From contig OZ023273.1 in NCBI GenBank assembly GCA_964007475.1, positions 120,947,812 to 121,011,811 on the forward strand: a stretch of DNA of 64,000 nucleotides, in the 5' to 3' direction. The position numbers and the translations under genes were made by a program. Below, piece by piece: positions 50,428-64,000 of this stretch. Source of the DNA: Hybos culiciformis. Lineage: Eukaryota; Arthropoda; Insecta; Diptera; Hybotidae. Below the pieces are notes generated by a model. The model was given only the letters and a program-made list of their open reading frames with translations, did no database searches and was not told where the DNA came from. The stretch's first letter is position 1. Each line of letters starts with the position of its first letter.

Positions 50428-53400
50428 AAAAACAGTATAAATAAAGACACAAGTGCTTTATTGCTACGATTTTTAAGACTATATAACGTAATAAAGAAAC
50501 CAAATAATCTTACAATCTCACTTAGATATAAATATAAAATTATTTTGAACACACTTCTTTTAAAATGTTTCCATCAAGGCAAAAAAAAAAAAAAAGAATT
50601 ATTTAAAATAATCATAATGCAAAAAGCTTCTCTGTGGTCAGTTTATTTGTAACTTTTTTTTGTTAGTAACGAACGAGTTTAAAGCTTTTGCCGGTTTTAA
50701 AATATAAAACAAGTTTTTTGTCACTAACATGTTTTAAAAATTTATTTTTTTGATGTTTTATAGAGCAAAAACCTGCCTGCCTATATACTGAGGGTCGTCA
50801 AATATTTTATACACATATAATATTAAAGAAATTTATTTCAATATTTTTTATAAACATATAATTATGTGTATATTTTATTCAATAAAAATAATGTGCAATA
50901 TTGTTTACGCACAAGCATAATCAATCATCAACATAGCAATTTTCTGATATCAATTAAAATAACATAAAATTTAATTTTTGGTAACTCTTTTATTCAATAT
51001 AAAATGATCGCTATAAGTTTAAGCTTGAACAATTCACCCAAAAAAAATGTCTTTATCAATATTTTTTTATTATATGAATATTTCTGTTTGGTGTTTCCAA
51101 ATTACAATTTATGAGTAATAAAGTACAGGCCTATTTTGATTATGAACTATTTAGTTAGATATTGTTTCCTATTACTTTCTAAATTATATTTAGCAATTGA
51201 AATTGAAATAGGTGTTTTTTTAAGATAGCTTTCATATTTAGATATTAGTTTCCTTTAAGTTAAGTTTTTGGTGGCTCTGATTTACTTTCGTAATTAATGT
51301 CAATTTAAATTAAATTTTCTGTTTATTTCATTAATTTCATTTAATATACAAATTATTTCCAAAATTTTGTTATTTTCTAAAACTATCGCGTAAAATTCAG
51401 ACTAAAAAGGAAATTCCAAACGTTCGTCAAATATTTCAGTTTATTTAATAATAAAAAAAAAGAGTTTTCTTTAAAATCATTTCCTTTATGTTTACGCAAA
51501 TCGGTTCCAAAGATGAGCTTATTTTTTGTCCATCCGTAAACAAAAAGTGGTAACAAAGAATGAACTTTTATATAAACAGGCTGTAAAAATTCAAAAAACA
51601 ATGGAGATTTATGAAATTATACAATTAATCTCATATGAAAGTTAAAGATTTAATCAACATAAGAAAAGATTTTAAACATGTAACGACCACAGATATGATA
51701 TGAATATAAAAAACAATATTTTTTTTTAGCATTCTTTTAGCCGGACTTAAGTTTTGTATTTTTTTTTTTTCATTTCACATTATTAAAGCTTTTTTTTTCT
51801 CCAATTATATTTATAATATTTAAAAGTATTATAAAAATGGTACCAGCCTGATTATAAAAACCTTAAATGAATTAAAAATTATTATGAAATGAAAAAGATT
51901 GAAAACAAATTATAATAATAACGAAAAGTATTGTTATTAATGAATTCGATATAGCCGTGAAAACTAAAAACTATGACTGCTATCAATTTTTTATTTATTT
52001 ATTATTATTATTATTTTAAAAAAAAAGTTGCACATTACAACTGGAAATTTCTTTCATTTATGATTAAAATTTAAAACAGTTTGATTTTTTTTTATTGTAA
52101 ATGTGTCACTCCATCAAACTCCATCCTTCAACATAGAAAAAAGAGACAATAAAAATACGGTTTGTAATATTACTTTTAAATCAAACTTTCAGTCAAATTT
52201 TAGATGATTATCGTTATTCAAATTATCTGCCTTATGAAAAATTACCGAAATTGTCAATTGTGTATTCTTTTTAATAAATTATATTAAACACCTTGTATTT
52301 CATTCATAAACTAATCAATAAAATTTATAACGAATTCAGATATTTTTCTATTATAATTTATTTTTCATTTCAAATCTCAACTTAGATAAATTTAATACAG
52401 TTTCTGAAATTGTAATTATGTTTCTATAGAAATTTGTAATTATGAATAAATGTGATTAATAGTTTAGATATACTTTTTGAGTTTCTTGTAAGATAAAATT
52501 AAAGATCATATCCCATTTGTAATTAAGTGAATGAAAATAGAAATTTACTAGAAAAAGTTACAACTCTGTTGATATTAATAGCAATAATAGAAAAAAAAAC
52601 ACTTTTTTCTTTTTTAATTTAATTTTTTCTGTTTTCTTAAACTTTCAAATATCATAAAACATCATTTAGATCGGATGGAAAACTGAAAATAAATTAGGTG
52701 AAAAAATAAAAGGATAGAGTTATTTCACTACAACACTCTTTAGTGAATTGTGACATAAAATTAAAACCACGATTTATTAAAAATGTATAATTAGTTTTTT
52801 TATGGCAACAATATAATATCAAATGTATATGACTATTCAGCTCGGTATAAACTTGTTAGTTTCAAGATTATAAAATTTAAAACGATACGCATAAAAAAAT
52901 GCTTTTATCTGTGTTTTAATTAAGTTTAATAAGGAGAATTTCTAAGCTCAAAAATGAGCTTAATATTCTCTGAATTAGTTTAAGTACACTATACATTGCA
53001 ATACTAAACTCGTCGTATATAATATTAATTAATATACTTAGACGTTTTTATTTAAATCAAGTAAAACAGATTTTTTTTTATTAAATCAATGAATTTTTAA
53101 TTAAAATTCTGGTTTTTGTAGACACGCTAAGTAGGTACATTTTAAGCCTATTGAAGCATACATAAAGTAACAATAATAAAATTAACCATTCCAAATTTAA
53201 TAACAAACAATAACGTCATGATTTAATTTTATTTTCAATATCTTAAATCTTGATATTTAGGTAATTATAAAAAATTTAATAAGAAATAAAAAAAAATTAA
53301 ATTTATATAATAAAATTTTATGAAAGGTGAAATTTTATTGACTCTATAATTATAATTACTTTTTATTTATATTCCAAATAAAGTCATATTTCTCACGAAA

Positions 53401-54289
53401 TTATTTTATAAAACTAATTTTAGATATCAGATATCAAAATTCAAGATAATGTTCAATATTATCTTAATTCATATTCCAAAAAATAATAATTCCAATCGCA
53501 TAAAAATTCACATAATTAACTAAAATTATAAAATGTAATAATATTTTATTTTCGCTTCTTATATTTATATTAATAATTTTCCTCTAACTATTTGAATTCA
53601 AAAATGTATTCTCCTTCTGTATATATATGTATAACAATATATAACAATTTTCAGTAAGATAATATTCGTGGTCACAAACAATTATTACCAAAATCCTATT
53701 AAAACAAAATTAAGTTATTTAATATCATCTGATTTATAATCGCTTTGAATTTATTAAATAGTTTTTAGGTCTATTCAATTTTTACAGTTAAATTTATTTT
53801 TATTGTGTAAACATAAAGATTGTCTTGTCATTATATGGTAGAACATTCTTTGGTTTCAATAATTTATAAATGCATTAAATGAATATAGAATTAAGCCTGA
53901 TTAATATTTATTATGATAAATATGAAACAATTCAATGTTTAAGTCAACTAAACTTGAAAAACAAATTTTTATTGAAAGATTTCTTCTGTGAGAATTTAGT
54001 TTAAAATTCAATTTGGTAGTTATTCCACAAATATAATAATAACTTTTAATTACCTACATTAAATCGGAAGTGAAGGTCGTTCGAAATTTTTAATTCTTAT
54101 TGCATATTAGAAAGGTCATATCTAACTGATATTTAAGTATATAGTTTTGAAAATCAGATATAATGATTAAACCTTTTCAATATAAAGCAAACAATAATCA
54201 ATCATGACTTTGCACCAAATTAATCAAAATATTATATTATTATTATATTAACTTACAATAAATGAGAAATAATTTTTAGCATTCTAATG
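50428..54289. other. AT-rich stretch, no gene supported
   Basis: I see homopolymer tracts and short random frames only, the longest being 72 codons on the minus strand at 51383-51601. No inverted-repeat element or tandem array stands out. Confidence 0.5.
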
Positions 54290-54746
54290 TTTTAGATCAG
54301 CGTTTCTCAACCTTTCTACTATTGCGACCTATAAAATATGAATACAAAATAACGCGACCCTCAATGTGAAAAATAACGCGACGAAATCTGAAAAATTTAA
54401 TGACAATCTAGAAAGACACCTTTAAAATGTTTTTTTTATTTTTATTTTAACGACTTATAATATGTTGTTGACACATTCATTTGATAATTAATTTTTTTTC
54501 GTTCGATTTGTTTAAAGCGAATGAATTTTAAAAGCTGTTTTATTATTATCAATCTAAAAACAGAGCAATCTGTTAGAAAATAGATGTATAGATTAATTCT
54601 TCTTACATAATCAAAATATTTTATTATTTTTGAAAAAATATATGTAGCATTTGTAATAGAATTTTGCCATTAAAACGACCCATTGAAAATCTTTCGCGAC
54701 CCAAATTCGGGTCGCGACCCTAAGGTTGAGAAACACTGTTTTAGAT
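54290..54746. mobile_element. non-autonomous hAT element (MITE) with SPIN/Charlie-like ends
   Basis: The element spans 54298-54738 (441 bp). The left end is CAGCGTTTCTCAACCT and the right end, read inwards, is CAGTGTTTCTCAACCT. They differ at one base. TTTTAGAT, an 8-bp target duplication, is intact on both sides. Inside the right end lies GGGTCGCGACCC and a CGCGACCC/GGGTCGCG palindrome. GCGACC words also occur in the left subterminal region. CAGNGGTTCTCAACCT followed by GGGTCGCGACCC is, from established knowledge, the end pattern of SPIN and related Charlie/buster hAT elements. No transposase is encoded, and the short frame crossing the right end is incidental. The intact duplication argues for a fairly recent insertion. 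Confidence 0.9.
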
Positions 54747-57700
54747 TTTTTGTACCTTCCAATATCTAAAAGTATTATCTGTAATACTATATAAATATTT
54801 TGTTTCACATTATTATGTATAAAATATGTATACGTATAATATGTAATTACTCATTTGAAAAAAAAATGGACCGCCCAACCTATAAATTAACACATTAAAA
54901 GAAACTAAAAATTTTCGTTTTCAGAATAGGAAAGACCACTAAATCTGTTTTTTTTTAACAAAAATAATTACTACAGAAACACTTATAAAAATGGAAAAAA
55001 AAAAAAGAAATGTACTAAAAAGTAAATTTTGGTTAATTATGACTCAAATAGCGAATACATATATAATTTAGTAAAAGAAGTAAATCTGACCCAATTATGT
55101 ATTTAAGTATGAAATGAATTAATTAGAAATTTTCAAGTCCAATTTTTTTTTTATTTTCAGCATTTTTTTTTTTTTGGTAGTTAATTCAATATACTTTCGA
55201 GTATATATTATGTTAAAGATTTCAGTTTAAAGTACGATTATTGTAATTTTAATCTATATTTAATAAATATCTTTTACCTATTGCAAATATACACTAATTC
55301 CTTTGCAAATATACACTAAAACGTTCACACTTGAATATCAAAAAATTTTCATGTAAAACTTTTTTCTTCCACTAATGCAAATTCAGAGTTTTTTTTATTG
55401 AAAGTACTTTAATCATAAAAAATTTGTCGCATGCCGGGTAACAGCTTTTGTTAATAGTTATTGTTAAAATATTTCCGGATCGAACATTAAATTCTTACAT
55501 CAGTCATTGGCAACGTTTTATGAGAATATCTTAGGTCTAAAATACGAAGTTAAAAAACATTCAAGATGAGAAATTCGTACATCATTTTTTGTGACTGATT
55601 GGTATTCTGAAGAAAACGATTTAGTTAAAATCTTAATTTTTTTCTCATTTATCAACAACATCCCATTAACATTTGAACATTTTAAGAAGATAGCACCAAT
55701 TGAACCAAAAATATAGATTATGATTCCTACCCGTCATCTTTAAACAAAAACATAAAATCCTGACAAAAAAATGTGCGAATTACAAAATGAATGAAATGGA
55801 AGACAAAAAAAAATATTCAAAATTGAACGATGATATTTATTTTCCAACTCAATTCTCATTTGATTGAATCAAAGATTCTTTAACAAAAAAAAAAAAAATT
55901 GTAAGCAATTTCTGCAAAATCGTGTATAATTTTTATATTATTATTACCATTAAACCCACTCGAATTGAAATTAGAAGGTAAACAAAAAATAACAATAAGA
56001 AATCCATTGGGGCAATAACATTTCTTATGTTTTTTTTTTTTTGCAAATAAAGTTAATTTAACCAGTATTTTAAAATTTTGTCCCATGAAGGCAAAAGCTT
56101 TCAGTTATAGAAATTATAAGCCTCCTACATTTTTTAAATTTTATTTGAAGAAGAAAATCTAAAGCGTTGTTACAAAATTTAAATATGACCTTATTTTCTC
56201 AAGTAAAAATGGCAATCAAATCAAAGGTACTTAAATATGATTTAAAGGGACTCAATGCCGCGCGAATTTTCCAGACTATTATTTTGTAACTATTATTTTG
56301 GTAAACATATCTAAATTATTGGTATAACAATTTAATTATTTTGAGATAAATGACATTGATATTTACGTGTTCGGGAGGTTTTAATGTTAAAGTAGCAACT
56401 AATTTAGGAAAAAATATATCCTCATAATAATTTTTAGGAACAGACATAACTACTATATTCATTCATAATATTTATAATGACATGAGATATGATTACAAAG
56501 AAATGTAATTATGAAACAATTCTAGTATTTATGTATAAATTAAGCTCTAAGTCTTTTTACATGGATTAGTTAATATACATACATACATAATAAATATAAC
56601 ATTGGAAACTTACAAATCTAAATAATTTATAATTCGTTCTAGTTTCAAACTTTTATAAAAAAAAAAAATAATTTCAATTATTATTATTTTAGTTTTTTTT
56701 TTTTTTTTTCATTTTCGTTATTAAACAAAATAAATTCCTTAATTGTCTTGATTTAATTTAAGGTGTGGTACTAATATAATTTTAAAACTTTACATTTTTA
56801 ATGTGAGGTAGGAGAAAAATATTGTTGTCAGGGTTTTTAATTTAATAACCAATACTTTAAAATCTGTTATTTTTGTAACACAGTGTTGAAGGTTCTTGTG
56901 CATTAATTTCCTTAAAATTACTTTCAAGCATTTTTATTATTTTTTTTTCCTAAATTTTATATTTTTATAACATTTTATTGTATTCGTATACCATTTTAGC
57001 TAAAAGTCGCCATCAGTATTATACCAATGTGTAGTAAAAATAATAAAAGTTTTCAAGTTCTATTACTTTATATTCATTACAAAACACAACTTAAATTACC
57101 TATATTTATGTAAATAAGAAACACAATGTTTAATATTTATGTTAAAGTCATCGGAAAATTCTGTGGCCACAATGAATATCCGCTCATATTCTATTAAATG
57201 TAATAAATGCTATCTTTGTCACCGGCCATGTAAGAAATGGCTTTTTTCGATCATCTGTTGTATAGAACATTTCAAAAGTTTTAACATGGTTTATTCAGAA
57301 TATTAAAATTGGATATAAAGATAACTGTCACAAATTAACGACAATATATATATAATGTCTTTGAGTGGACTTTTTGGTTATTTGAATTTATGTAGAAGTC
57401 ATCGGAAAGAAGTTTCTGCTGAACATAATTACTTTTTACTTTTTAAAAATTTCCAAAATTCAGATTACTCGTGCCAAAAAATATCCAAAATTTCAATATG
57501 AGCAGGCAATATATAATAAAGCTGAAAATACAAATTTTTTTATATACCATTTTGTTAATTTACTTAATATCGCTGGCTTACACTACATTTAATTTACTTT
57601 GTACATTATTGTTAACTTAATAAGGCATTTTGATTTAGAAAACAAAAAAACTATGCTTAAAATAATCGACATAATATTTTAATCTAATTTAAGATAAAAA

Positions 57701-60700
57701 AAAATCTTTTGGAATATAATAGGCAAGTAATATGTTGAATACATATTTGAATAATATGGTTTATTCCCAGAATTGCAAAATAAATATGAAATATTATAAG
57801 TTTGAATTTATTTCCTTTAAAATTAAAAAAAAAATCATAATATAACGTACATAAATAGAATTAGTTTGTTTAATATGATACAGTAATAATCAATTTATAT
57901 TTCTTAAGAAATTCAAAATTTATAAATAATTATATCGCAGATATTACAAAAGTAACTTGCATTAACAACAGATAAAAGCACATAAAATAAGTGAAACATG
58001 TGCATGCATTTTCGCTGAACTACACGTACCCTACCGGAAGAAAGTTCGAAGAAGCGAAATAAGCATATTTCCAATATTACAAATATTTTCTTATAGAACT
58101 ATTTGAATAATATATCTGCCAACTTCTATTTTTGCAGTTTGTTGAAGTCCCACATAAATCGAATTTTGTACGATATATGTAAAACAAAATCGTTTTTTCA
58201 TATTTGACATAATTTTTTAACTCTTTTTAACATTTATATTATTTTCATTTTAAAATTGGACCTTAATATAATTTTACTCCAAGACAGCACTTTTTGTAAC
58301 TTATTAATGCAAGGCCCAGAAATTTACCATCATTCGAAAGAAAAATGAATGTAGATAATTTTATCATTTTGATTTGCCATTAACATTAAAAACAATAAAT
58401 TTATTCTTAAAAATTTTTTTTCTTTAAACTATTAAAAAAGTAGAACAGAGGGTCTCTTTAAATATAATATGTATGTACAACCATAGATTAAGAATATTGT
58501 TAGCTTCTTTCTGTATTCTTAATCTATGGTACAACTAAATGTGAAAAAGTTGGGCAAAAAAATATGAAATTGTGAGTTATTTGTAGCAATTTCAATACAC
58601 GTAAAGTATAAAGTCTGTAATTGTTTTTTTTTTTCAGCTTAGCAATATCGTTTTTTGGTCTATTATCCAATGACATGTATAGTATCAGCAAATAATAATT
58701 TTTATTGTTTAATAATATATACTCAAAGTGTTTCTAATATTTAATTTACAGCTATTAAAACTTAAATTAATCGATACTAAATTTCAGATATTTTCAACAT
58801 ATGAAAAAATTGTTTAAAAATATTAATCTTCTGAGTGTACCTAATCATCAAAATTTAAAGAGAAATCTTTATAAAAAAATATTATAATTTTATTCACTTT
58901 GCATTGCATATTGTCTGTTTACCACATACGTGTAAAATGAATAAACCTTACCTAGTTACGATAATTTAACCATTTTTCGGTTAATCTTTTTAATATTTTG
59001 TGTTTTAACATAGCACCAACAAAGGTTAAATTTATTCATCATCATTGCAAAGGTTAATGATATTGTTTATTATATAAAAATGTAAATATTAAAATTGGAT
59101 AGGTTCGGTTTCAATAAAAATACTAAGAAAAATCATATAGTTAGTCATAAAATATATGACTAACGAATCTGATATTGGCACCAAATTTTCAAATTCTTTA
59201 GTTTAATAATTTATTTAAATGTTATTTTAAATTAATTTAAAACTAATTTTATTGTTTAAGAGAACCTTCTAAGACAAATGATTGCAAACTTTACTCTCTT
59301 TACTGGCAAACAAAAACTTTAATTTCCATAGCCATAATTCAAACATAATGTATATTCAATAAATGAACCAATGTTGAAAATCTTTATTGAATAATTGAAG
59401 TAATAAATTTTTTAATCTGTAAAGCTTAATTTATTATTTCACTCTACAATATGAAGATGTTTTCCAGATTTCTAGAAAATACTATATAACTTATTTATTG
59501 CTCTTTCAGCTTTCAGTACACCGCATTAAGATTCTTAATAAATTACTTAACTTGTGAATATAATTTATTCATTTTTTATTTTATTATGATATGCTTATTT
59601 GATAGCAACATCCGGAATTACTTGTAATTGTTAGAAATTATAAAGAGAAACCGAAAATGTGAATATCTTTAATTTGGTATTGAACCAATCTTCTTTTTCT
59701 TTTTCTTCTTGAATATTACGTCGTTGTGCTGTGTTATACTCATAAAATATTCATAAAAGAAAAACATTAAAAAAATTTGAATTAAAATAATAATAAAAAA
59801 AAACTTTAAGTTTTATTTACAAACCAATTGCATTTTATTATTTCAATTTTCATATATTTATTATGTTGTGATAATACAAAAAAAATAATGATTTGTCATT
59901 AAATCAAAGAGAAAACACCTTCACCGCATTTTTACGTTTTACTTTCTGGTAAAAAATTTTCTTCTATATTTAATTTTTATTTTTTAAATATTACTATTTA
60001 ATATTATTTTATAAAAAATCATATTTTATGGAAATAATATAACTAATTAATAAAATAACTCCAAATCCAAAAAAAGTTATCTTTGTTAGAGAAAACACTT
60101 TCAGTGCTACTTGTCCATAATGATAATTAAATTAAATTAATGAAAAATAATTAAATTTTTTTCAATATTTTTTAAATGTTGGAAAATTTAATGCACTATC
60201 TACAGATAATCCGCATAAGCCGTGATAGTAATAAAAAGATGATTAATTATTAATTATATATAGAATTATACATAGTATAACTTTAATATCAAACTTTTAT
60301 ACTAATCGATGATCCTCAGAGAAATCAATCCTTTAGCGTATAGTTGTAATCCGTATTAACAAAACACGGAAAGAAATTTTGAATGAATTATTATAGGCCA
60401 ACAAAATGGTTTATTTAAGTTCAAAAGAATTATATTTATTATGACGAATTCCAAGCATATTACAATCTACATGATTTGGTTCAATAGGTTGAAAGAATAT
60501 CGAAAGAAAGAAAATTGTTGCAATAATGTATACCTAACAAAATTTAATTGGTACATACAATTTACTTGCAAAACCGCATTAATTATCTTATTGGTTGTGT
60601 TTTTTTAATGCAGTTTAGGAAGTGAACTGTAAACAAGTGTTTTGTCTTTATTAAAAAAAAAGGCCTTGAGATATAAAAGGAAAGTATATTAATAAGACAA

Positions 60701-62100
60701 AAAACTTATAAAAAGGAAATTTTTTCGCATAAATAACGTACTAAGCGAAATAAAAATACACACGCAATTTGTTTTATGTATAGATGCAGCAGTAGTTTAA
60801 ATATTCCAAATACATATATGCAATTAATATAACTTCATATATTTTTATATTTACGTAATGTACCAAATGTACCGAACTAAATCGGCAAATAGCTAGGTTT
60901 AAGTTTAAATGATGCTTCTTATAAGCTGAGGAAATTTGGGTCGGATAAAAATTTACTTTTACATAGGCTTGATGATTACAAATTCCAATAAAAATAATTT
61001 TTAAGTCAATCTTTCTTTGATTTATAATATTATTTATGGAGTATTTTCTTTTCCATTCAAGTAATTAATTATGGAATAAAGTAAATATCAGAATCACATA
61101 TGAGAGTAAGTGAATATTAAATCTACAGTTGTTACTGAAGTAATTTAGAATAAAATATTTTAAGTAGAATTACATATTTATTAAATTACTTTTAGCCATT
61201 TTGGATTCGAATTCTTCATTCTTCTATAGTCGTAAAGACATAGCTTTCTGTGTAAATTTTACGTTTTTCCAAAAAGAGTTATGCTCACTATCGCAAAAAT
61301 CATTCTAGTACGTGAAGGAGAACTATAATTAGTTTTACTTTTATTATTTGTTAAAAATTTGTTAGAAAATAAGCTTGCTCAAGCCAAAAATATAGTTTAC
61401 TCGTCTTTTTTGTTAAATTTTCTATCATAGATAAGTTTTAGCACCCTAAGTACATAAATACAAACTTCCTCATTGGCGTAGAATAATTTTGTAATAATGA
61501 TCCAATTTTTTGAAATATCTCAAGGTATTTTCTTAATAAAATTAAGAAATATTATACAAAAAACCAGAAACGAATTATATATCAAACAATACAAAACAAT
61601 GGTGTTAATCTTTTATTTTTTACTTTTGATTTGTTAAAAAAAGAGAAAAAAATATTTTTGCGTTGTAAATGGCCTTCAAGGCTGTTCAGATCACTATCAA
61701 CAAAACTTAAATTTAGCTAAAACTTTTATTCTCAAAAGCTTTAAAAATTATTAAAACTATAATATATATTGTATTTATATCAGTGTGAGTGGATATTTAG
61801 TATATATTGCTTTATTTATTTATAGTTTCTTTCATTTTCTTTTCTCATTTTAGTTTCTTGATTATTTGCAATGGCAATGAAACCATAAAGATCTAATAAT
61901 TTTAAGTTTAGTTTTTAACGCTTCGAATTTTATGCTACTTAATGTGTTTCTAATGAATATCATACAATACAATGTTTTTATTATTATCATTAAAGGCTGA
62001 TTAAATAATCTTGGGTCGAAAGTACTCATTTTCACAAAATTATTTATATATTTATAAATTCAAGCTCGATAGGCTTTGGTATGTAGAGAAGTATCAAGTA
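54747..62100. other. AT-rich stretch, no gene supported
   Basis: No coding exon could be supported on either strand. Small GC-richer patches near 55430-55530, 57170-57230 and 58010-58060 do not give bounded open frames. A short perfect hairpin at 58480 is listed separately. Confidence 0.5.
58480..58530. repeat. short foldback: 17-bp perfect arms, 17-nt loop
   Basis: ACCATAGATTAAGAATA at 58480-58496 is exactly reverse-complemented at 58514-58530. TACAA occurs directly outside CCATAG on the left and directly after CTATGG on the right, which could be a short target duplication around a foldback of about 50 bp. A chance hairpin of this perfection is unlikely, even in AT-rich DNA. Confidence 0.7.
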
Positions 62101-62180
62101 GAAAAGCAAGGTCTATATATAAAACCGCTCGCCCGCCGCCCTGCTGCCCCCTGCCCTGTGTGCTCACCTCACAAGATTAC

Positions 62181-62470
62181 GCGTCCTTATTTCGTTTTTC
62201 AAAATGAAGTAAGGCCGCGAAAAAATTCTCGCGGCCTTATTTCATTTTTCAAAATGAAATTAGCCCTCCGATTAATTTTTTTTTTTTGTCGCGGTCTTAT
62301 TTCATTTTTCAAAACGAAATAAGGCCGCGAGGAATTTTATGCGGTCTTATTTCTTTTTTCAAAATGAAATAAGACCGCGATGTTTTTTTCGCGGCCTTAT
62401 TTCATTTTTCAAAATGAAATAAGACCGCAACAAAAACCTATCGCGGCCTTATTTCCCGCGGCCTTATTTC
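62181..62470. repeat. array of alternating inverted arms, GC-capped (palindrome cluster)
   Basis: The unit is about 38 bp: an arm GCGGCCTTATTTCATTTT, TC, then the reverse complement of the arm. Full units start at 62181, 62231, 62291, 62341 and 62391. Two half units in direct orientation close the array at 62442 and 62457. Unit-to-unit distances are 50, 60, 50 and 50 bp. Adjacent units can also pair across the spacer (AAGGCCGCGA, AAAAATTC, TCGCGGCCTT), so about twelve arms can fold in two alternative registers. The centre and A/T part are nearly invariant. The GC caps vary (GCGGCC or GCGGTC), with a matched U-A change in the 62341 unit. A GC-rich leader (62126-62180) precedes it. No similarity to a known element is recognised. 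Confidence 0.9.
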
Positions 62471-64000
62471 ACTGCGCCAGCCACCACTATTAATTTCAAT
62501 TTCCTATCGTACATTAAACAATACATTAAATAAACTACATACTTTTAATTGGAGTACAAAAATTAAATTTTTAAAATCTGGAACTACAAATAGAATTTCA
62601 AACAACTCGCATTGGTTTTAAATGCTTATCCTGCTTGGTTTAAAACAAAGCTTTATTATTATTTCCGATCAAATTAAACACCTATTTGTTTTATTAAGTA
62701 TTTTTCAACCACATAAAACCCAAATATTCTATACACATAACACATAAACGAAATAACACTCTAGGCATTTATATATTATTATATTTCTATTTATCGTTAT
62801 TATTTATTTGCTTTCTTGAGAAAATTATTGCGCTAAGCAAACCTTTGAAAGCTCAAACTGCATGGACTAATTATAAAAATGATTTAATAATTTAACCTTT
62901 GTTTCAAACACTCCTTTTAGACGCCAAATATTTGGAAAAATAAATGTGGCCCTTTTTCGCAACATCGAACAATGTATTAACTGTATATATGTGTGTATTA
63001 ACTGCATACTTAGAGGACATATTTGTTCGATAAACTTTTTAATACAAAAATTTTTAAACCTTAAGCTTTAAATATAGATGAGTTGAATGCTTCAACCTAG
63101 GTATATACTGTGTTGCAAGATCAGTTCAATAAATATTCAATGTACGTATACATATTATGCATTACTTGTGTAAAAACAAACGTTTTAGCTAAAACATTTT
63201 CTTACGTTGATTAATTTTTTTAACGACATATGAATAAGAGATAATAGATTTTTAAATTAGAAAGCTTAACTTTTTTAATTTTTATTATTTATAAACATAA
63301 AAAAAAGCTACACACAAACAACTAGAAAAAATTCCATAAATAATATTTTTTTTATTATTTCGTAAATAAATACATTACTCAGATGAAGCTCAAGTATTGA
63401 AAAAGACTTTTGGAGTCCGCCTTAATGTCACCTAAGTTAACTTATAATAGCACTGATTTTTATACAAAAAATTATTACGTCTAATCGTCTAAATAATTTA
63501 AAGATATTAGAACGTGATAATAATTTAATTTTTAAATAAAAAAATATTTTTTCTTAATATTATAAATAACTTTAAATTAGACACAATTAGTTTTAAAGCT
63601 TTACTTTCAATAATGAAGATGATTGATTAATTATCTTTATTTTTCAGGTTTTTGTTTGTTTTTCGATTTAGTTTAAATTTACAAACGATTCCGTTACATC
63701 ATTTTAGTTAAAGTTTTTTATTTCGGTACTTCTTGTACGTTAAAATATATTTTTTCTTAAGTATTAAATTCACGAATTAACAAAAACAAAAGGTATAAAT
63801 AAAAATATATGTTTTTTTTATCTGAAAGATGACTGTAGCATTTAAAAATTCAAAGTATTTAAAATTTTGTTGCTGAGTCTCAAATGAAATCGTAAACTCT
63901 TCTCGCAAGAATCATCTGCTGGAATTTTTTTTTTTTTAATTCAAAGATTATAAATTGAGTCACTCTCCAAAAAAAATAATAATTTCTAGAATAACAAAAT
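62471..64000. other. AT-rich stretch to the window edge, no gene supported
   Basis: I see nothing beyond low-complexity AT-rich sequence. No exon, inverted-repeat element or array was recognised. Confidence 0.5.

Noticed and set aside
54611..54808. 65-codon minus-strand frame
   Set aside because: Crosses the right end of the hAT element. The RVATRIWVAKD part is the translated GGGTCGCGACCC terminus.
62011..62322. 103-codon frame entering the palindrome array
   Set aside because: Most of it translates the leader and palindromic arms. The repeated FVFQNE/ISFFKMK peptide reflects the DNA repeat.
62181..62470. CRISPR-like array
   Set aside because: Repeats are palindromes in alternating orientation with very short (12-22 bp) non-unique spacers, there are no cas genes and the genome is eukaryotic.

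Overview
The window is eukaryotic nuclear DNA, very AT-rich and mostly non-coding. It has GT-AG introns, a spliced gene encoding a mucin-like membrane protein, signal-peptide exons and decayed cut-and-paste DNA transposons of the P and hAT types. An arthropod, most likely an insect, fits best. I cannot name the species. There are no operons, no bacterial features, and no tRNA or rRNA genes that I could recognise.

Layout. 1-2.6 kb: nothing recognisable. 2.70-3.07 kb, minus strand: a small intronless gene for a secreted acidic protein. 3.1-12.3 kb: AT-rich, no supportable gene. 12.28-13.17 kb: a GC-richer dispersed repeat built from internally duplicated modules, ending in a 7-bp tandem array that switches to an 8-bp array. 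13.2-18.1 kb: nothing supportable. 18.34-24.01 kb, plus strand: the main gene, eight exons in one continuous reading frame. They encode 1252 residues of a single-pass membrane protein: a long disordered, N-glycosylation-rich extracellular region, a Thr/Ser/Pro segment, a SEA domain with a GSVLV self-cleavage motif, a transmembrane helix and a Tyr/Asp-rich cytoplasmic tail. Its signal-peptide exon was not found.

29.11-29.20 kb, plus strand: a signal-peptide exon ending in phase 1 at a strong donor. A phase-compatible short exon lies at 34.64-34.72 kb. Together they look like the 5' end of a second secreted or membrane protein gene with long introns. The remaining exons were not found in the window.

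43.96-50.43 kb is a transposon-rich stretch. It holds a 2-kb P-superfamily element with perfect 29-bp terminal inverted repeats, a direct-repeat target duplication and a THAP-domain transposase pseudogene whose invariant Trp codon reads TGA. It also holds a 654-bp non-autonomous hAT element rich in CCCGGG. A second hAT element of 441 bp, with ends like the SPIN/Charlie group, sits at 54.3-54.7 kb. At 62.18-62.47 kb there is a GC-rich array of about twelve short arms in mostly alternating orientation, spaced in steps of about 10 bp. It is the least explained structure in the window.

The two plus-strand genes show no sign of functional linkage beyond both being predicted to enter the secretory pathway. 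The elements with clear ends and target duplications are all incomplete or non-autonomous.
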